DNA of 44,198 nucleotides. Origin: Planctomycetota bacterium. Its GTDB lineage: Bacteria > Planctomycetota > UBA1135 > GCA-002686595. Within the stretch, counting starts at the first letter, position 1. Each line of letters starts with the position of its first letter. The position numbers were made by a program, and so were the translations under genes. Below are positions 40,054-44,198 of the stretch, in pieces. The stretch lies in assembly GCA_002686595.1 (NCBI GenBank), contig NYXZ01000016.1:4115-48312 (forward strand), in the 5' to 3' direction. Below the pieces are notes generated by a model. That model did no database searches and had not been told where the DNA came from. It saw only the letters and a list, made by a program, of their open reading frames with translations.

Positions 40054-40213
40054 CTAGGAACCCGTTGATAAACTCCCTACTACGGCGCCGCCATTGACGC
40101 CATCGCTGCTATCGAGGCCATCGACGCCATCTTCGACGGCGACGGCGGCGGCGGCATCAGCCCCGTCGCCGCCGGCTTCGCCTCGCGACGGCCCTGTTTC
40201 AACGGACCCCTAG
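40054..40213 (-). repeat. CTAG-family MITE-like dispersed repeat, copy E (160 bp, reverse orientation)
   Basis: CTAGGAACCCGTTGATAAACTCCCTACTACGGCG...GCCTCGCGACGGCCCTGTTTCAACGGACCCCTAG. Confidence 0.85.
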
Positions 40214-41070
40214 CACCAGGAGTTGTTGAGCACTTCTCCCATGCCTCCGGCCCCGGGGACGATGTAGGATGAGTCGTCGAGACCTCGCTCCCGGTCCCAC
40301 AGAGTGCCTGGCACGGTCGTCAGGACTTCCGGCGGGGAGAGTCCACGGTCCAACCGCGCGGTGTAGATGACCGTGTTGGCACAATTGTCCAGGACGGCGC
40401 GCATGTACTCGGGCGTCGAGATCATTGGCATGGCGATAATCAAGGCGGGCTCGCCGTGGTGCTCGCGGTAGTGGCGCACGGCGCGCACGGTGGTGGCCCC
40501 GGTGGCTCCCATGGGATCTGGCAGGATCAGGATGGCCCCCTCGACCGTGCCACCGATCTTGCTACCGGAGAGATCCACACCGGTGACGCGCCCCTGCTCG
40601 TCGGTAACGCGGGCCATGGTCAAGTGATCCAGGCGGATGTTTTCAGTGGGCAAGACCGTGTTCAACAGCTCGAAGCAGGTCTGGGAGGGAATGATGCCAG
40701 CGCGAATGATGTCGGCCACCACGACGCGCGTCTCCGGTGTAATGGCCGGCCCGCGGTAGACGCCGGCCCGGGGATGGACGGCGGACATGCGCGTTTCGAT
40801 TTCGGCCCCTTGCTCTGGGAACTCCTGGCCGCAGGCGGCGATGCACAGGGAGATATAGGTGGTACGCAAGGTGTTGACCATCTCCGGGTGCCCGACCTCG
40901 TCGCTGCCGAGGCGTGCCAGGGCAGTCAGCAAGAAGAGGTTGTTCAGGATGTGCACCCGTGAACCGTAGAGGTGCGCACGTTCCCAACCGGCGGTGCGGG
41001 AGCCTTGGTTGGTGGTCGGGTCCGGCATGGGGATGGTCTTGGTGTATTCTTCGGTGCTGTTCTCGTTCAT
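40210..41070 (-). CDS. Uracil phosphoribosyltransferase-like protein
   Basis: VVVADIIRAGIIPS, AILILPDPMGATGATTVRAV (PRPP-loop-like), SSYIVPGAGGMGEVLNNSWC. TAG stop is the terminal CTAG of repeat copy E. Confidence 0.78.
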   Translation of the reverse strand: MNENSTEEYTKTIPMPDPTTNQGSRTAGWERAHLYGSRVHILNNLFLLTALARLGSDEVGHPEMVNTLRTTYISLCIAACGQEFPEQGAEIETRMSAVHPRAGVYRGPAITPETRVVVADIIRAGIIPSQTCFELLNTVLPTENIRLDHLTMARVTDEQGRVTGVDLSGSKIGGTVEGAILILPDPMGATGATTVRAVRHYREHHGEPALIIAMPMISTPEYMRAVLDNCANTVIYTARLDRGLSPPEVLTTVPGTLWDRERGLDDSSYIVPGAGGMGEVLNNSWC

Positions 41071-41077
41071 GGCTGAT

Positions 41078-42478
41078 TCACTTGCTGGTGGTGTCACCGG
41101 AAGCTCGGGCGGCGTCCACGGCGGCGTCGATGCCGCGCTTGAGAGCCGCCACCAGACGCGGAATGGCTGGTGTGGGAGTCGAGCAAAGGGCGACGCGCAC
41201 GGCGCCCTTCATGGGGACGATGTAGACGCCTTCGGCGCGCATGGTGGCGGCGGTCAGTTCGGCGTCCGGCGTGAAGAGCGAGACGAAGAAGCCACCCTCG
41301 TAGCGCGGATAGACCAAGCCCAGGGCCTCGGCTTCGCGATTGAAGACTTCCACGCGAGCGCCCAGGTCGCGGATCAAGCCGGCGCGCTCAGCGTCTACCC
41401 GTTGACGCAACTCGGCGTTTGTCAAAAGCTCCGTAATGGCCAATAGGCCCAGGTGATTGCAGTTTGACCAGGTGCCACGGCAGGAGAAGGAGATGGCGTT
41501 CGCGATGCGCTCGCGCTCATCGGCGTCGTTCGCCAGGGCCACCAGGGCACCGATGCGCGCGCCGTATTGGGCAAAGGTCTTGGAGGCACTCCAGGCCACC
41601 AGCACCACGGCTGTTTCCGCCATTGTATCCAGGTGCTGAATCCAGGACTCGGAGCCCTCCCGCCCGTAGCGCGCGTAGGCCAAATCATTGAGGAAAGCCA
41701 CCGGTGCCTGGCGGCCGGCCTCGCGCACGATGTTCGCCACACCCGCCCATTCCTCATCGTCGAGTGAGTAACCGGTGGGGTTGTGGCAGGGGAAGTTGAA
41801 GATGACCAGGGCCCGTCCTTGGCGGGAGATGGACCAGGTCAGGGATTCCTCGAAGGCCTTGAGGTTGAAGCGGCCTGACTCATCGAACATCTCGAAAGTC
41901 TCGACGGCCCGCCGCGTGTGGTTGGCGATGATCTTGTAGGGCGTCCAGAAGTACTCGGTCGTCAAGAGCGCCTGACCGGGATCGAGGAAGTTGACAATGG
42001 CGTGGTGCAGGGCGCCGGTGCCACCGGCCGTGGCCACGGCTACGGAGTGCGCGGAGAGCGTGCCGGGTTTGCTCGTGGGCGCGCCGAAGGTGTCCTCGAT
42101 CACCGCCCGCAGAAAGGGTGGATCGCCGGCGATGGGCGCATAGGCGGCGGCCTTGGTCGGCGGTACCGAGGCATAGGCCGTGAAGACCGCCGGCATCACA
42201 CACAGGCGTCCATCGTCCTCCATCAACGCTCCGATGGTGGCATTAAGAATGTCCTCCCCGGCGGCGGCGCGGGCCTTGGCCTCGCTGTTGAGGGAGAAGA
42301 TGGGGTCGTCACCGGGGCGGTCGGTGGCGGCGTCGATGAGGTGGGAGATCTGGTCAGTGGTCAACGCGTCGTTCACTGGCAATGTGATGGAAAGCCCGCA
42401 GGCGGGATTGCCCAGGCCGCTGGCGCCCGAGCGAAGTTTGGTGAGGTCACCGTGAATTGAGGCCCTAGTGTAAGGCAT
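41078..42478 (-). CDS. Class I PLP-dependent aminotransferase (aromatic/aspartate type)
   Basis: LVIFNFPCHNPTGYSLDDEEW, AFLNDLAYARYG, WSASKTFAQYGARIGALV (PLP lysine). Confidence 0.88.
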   Translation of the reverse strand: MPYTRASIHGDLTKLRSGASGLGNPACGLSITLPVNDALTTDQISHLIDAATDRPGDDPIFSLNSEAKARAAAGEDILNATIGALMEDDGRLCVMPAVFTAYASVPPTKAAAYAPIAGDPPFLRAVIEDTFGAPTSKPGTLSAHSVAVATAGGTGALHHAIVNFLDPGQALLTTEYFWTPYKIIANHTRRAVETFEMFDESGRFNLKAFEESLTWSISRQGRALVIFNFPCHNPTGYSLDDEEWAGVANIVREAGRQAPVAFLNDLAYARYGREGSESWIQHLDTMAETAVVLVAWSASKTFAQYGARIGALVALANDADERERIANAISFSCRGTWSNCNHLGLLAITELLTNAELRQRVDAERAGLIRDLGARVEVFNREAEALGLVYPRYEGGFFVSLFTPDAELTAATMRAEGVYIVPMKGAVRVALCSTPTPAIPRLVAALKRGIDAAVDAARASGDTTSK

Positions 42479-42668
42479 GGATGCCTGCCTGACCGGCAGA
42501 ACCGGGAGAATGGGGTAGCTGGGGCAACTCCCTGGGGGGGGTGGGTGCGGGTCCTGTATGCCTCCTGAAAGACCACCTCCGGGAGAGACCGGGACTGTGG
42601 ACAGGTCGGGGCACGGCGTTATGGTGGTCACCTGCGAGTTTCCTCGCCCCCGAGGCCTCGTGCCACCG

Positions 42669-42731
42669 GTGGCCGCCGTGGCCATTTATGGTCCCCGTGG
42701 CCCCCGTGGCCCCCGTGGCCACCGTGGCCAT
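42669..42731. repeat. 9-bp tandem repeat (TGGCCNCCG unit)
   Basis: TGGCCGCCG TGGCCATTTA TGGTCCCCG TGGCCCCCG TGGCCCCCG TGGCCACCG TGGCCAT. Confidence 0.8.
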
Positions 42732-42782
42732 AAGAGGCCCACCACAAAATTACTGGCACCCCACTAACACAGGAGCCCCACA

Positions 42783-44009
42783 ATGTTGCTCTCCGCCCTT
42801 TTGTTGACCGGCAGCGGCGCCCTCGCCGCCCCGGCCCCCGCCCCCGACCACGGCAAGCTCGCCTGGGTCGACGGAACCTTCGAAGCCTTGGTCGAGCAGG
42901 CCGAGGCGGCTGACAAACTTATCTTCCTCGACTTCTGGGCGGATTGGTGAGGCTGGTGCAAACGGTTGGACAAGGACACCTTCTCCAACGACTCGGTGGT
43001 CACCGAGATGGGCGACATCCTGTGCATGAACCTCGACAAGGACAGCAAAGCTGGCGGTGAGGTCGCCGAACTCTTCGGCGTCGGCCCTCTGCCGACCCTG
43101 CTGTTCCTGGACTCCGACGGCTCCCCGCGAGACTCGATCATCGGGTACCTGCCACCGGAGTCCTTCCTGGATGAGGTCAAGCGCATCAAGAGCGGCCGGG
43201 GCACGATCTCCGGCCTGCGCGCCGAGCTAGAGAAAAACGGCGATGATGTTTTGGCACACCTCCAGTTGGCCTCGAAGCTCGGAGGCTTCAACGACAAGGA
43301 AGGTGCCGCCGCCCAGGTAAGCGCCGCCACGGCTCTCTTGAAAGCGGAAAGGGGTTTCGATGCCTCTAGCGTGGATGAACGCTTCGCCATCGCCCTGGCC
43401 CTGCTCGAGCACGAGTTGGAAGACCTCTATGACCAGCAGGTGGCCGCCATTGCCCGTTTGGATCCAAACGGCGAGAGCATGCCCTCCCGGCGCTTGGCCC
43501 TGGATGAAGCCATTGACACCTTGATGGCAACTGGCGACAAGACCGCACTCCTGGTATTGCTCGGCAAGGAGACCTCGGGCGAGCTCCTCTTCGAGGGTTG
43601 GGGCATGATCCAACGCTATGAGGCCTGGAAAGGTGGCAAGGCCAGCAATGACGGCGACGCCGACGCCGCCAAGAAGCACGGTGCCGCTGCCCGCCATGCC
43701 GGAGCCCAGGCTTGGAAACACTGCCCCGAGGACAAGCATGGGTCGTTTGGCAATTCCCTGGCCTGGAGTTACTACGAGGCCGCGGAGGAGCTGACCAAGG
43801 AGGAAATGGACTACGCCATCGACGTCGCCTACAAGGCCCTGAATGCCGCGCCAGGTGATGTGAACGTCATGGACACCGTGGCTTGCTGCCTCTACATGGC
43901 CGGCCATGTGACGGATGCGGTGAAGATGGTCAAGGAGTGCCTGAAGATCGACCCCGACAATGAACTGTGGATGGAGCGCATGAAGGAGTTCCACCCGCAG
44001 ATGAAGTAG
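42783..44009 (+). CDS. Putative selenoprotein: secreted thioredoxin-fold protein with UxxC motif (Sec at codon 56, TGA 42948-42950)
   Basis: AGGAG SD 9 nt before ATG; MLLSALLLTGSGALAAPAPAPDHGKLAWVDGTFEALVEQAEAADKLIFLDFWADW[TGA]GWCKRLDKDTFSNDSVVTEMGDILCMNLDKD...FGVGPLPTLLFLDSDG. Frame is intact on both sides of the TGA (codon 56 of 409). cis-Pro motif GPLPTLLF present. Confidence 0.9.
42965..42989 (+). promoter_or_regulatory. Candidate bacterial SECIS hairpin
   Basis: GTTGGA-C-AAG-GACAC-CTT-C-TCCAAC: 6-bp lower stem, C/C mismatch, 3-4 bp upper stem. Apical loop starts about 24-25 nt after the TGA. Confidence 0.65.
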
Positions 44010-44018
44010 ACCGCGCTG

Positions 44019-44055
44019 CGCGGGGCCGGCGGTTGCGCCGGCCCCGCGTTTTTTT
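44019..44055 (+). terminator. Intrinsic terminator of the putative selenoprotein gene
   Basis: 12-bp perfect stem CGCGGGGCCGGC/GCCGGCCCCGCG, loop GGTTGC, followed by T7. Confidence 0.93.
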
Positions 44056-44198
44056 GTGCCTGGGCTCGCCCGCTACCTTTACCTGGGCGGCCCTACCTGA
44101 TTAGCACTGCACGCGGGACGCTACCTTGCAGAGCTGATGCCATACGGGTGCACGGTCTGTAACGCCACGGCATCAAGGCCGCCAGCATCTCCCCCGCT

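Noticed and set aside
40080-40190. Possible CRISPR or coding repeat in the GACGCC/GGCGAC-rich segment
   Set aside because: No regular spacers or direct repeat units; it is the interior of dispersed repeat copy E.
42558-42767. Collagen-like GPRGPRGPR peptide ORF
   Set aside because: Produced by the 9-bp tandem repeat in an intergenic region; no ribosome site or homology support.
42948-42950. TGA as a nonsense mutation or as Trp/Gly recoding
   Set aside because: The downstream frame is intact with conserved thioredoxin features, the position is the catalytic Cys column, and TGA is a normal stop elsewhere. A pure sequencing error cannot be excluded without reads.

Overview
GC-rich bacterial chromosomal window with housekeeping and accessory genes. 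The lineage is uncertain; gene content is compatible with Planctomycetota, but this is a weak inference. Recognisable loci: a partial STT3-like oligosaccharyltransferase coupled to a YejM/PbgA-like membrane sulfatase; tRNA-Ser(GCU); murD; mcsA-clpC without mcsB; dprA; an ISC operon (iscR-iscS-iscU-iscA-hscB-hscA-iscX, no fdx); gpmI; a divergent GlgA-like protein; a ROK kinase; an ABC exporter; glcDEF; an M42-type peptidase; a HEAT+VWA protein; a 5'-nucleotidase; a DUF4139 protein; a UPRTase-like protein; an aminotransferase. The strongest discovery is at 42783-44009. This is a secreted thioredoxin-fold protein whose ORF is interrupted by one in-frame TGA (42948-42950), exactly at the first Cys of the WCxxC-type motif (FWADW-U-GWCK). 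A candidate bacterial SECIS hairpin lies just downstream and a strong intrinsic terminator follows the real stop. It is a probable selenoprotein, and the ORF track truncates it. The second signal is a family of about five CTAG-bounded, MITE-like dispersed repeats plus one unrelated CTAG-bounded 202-bp palindromic element. Some of these supply the stop codons or C-termini of neighbouring genes.
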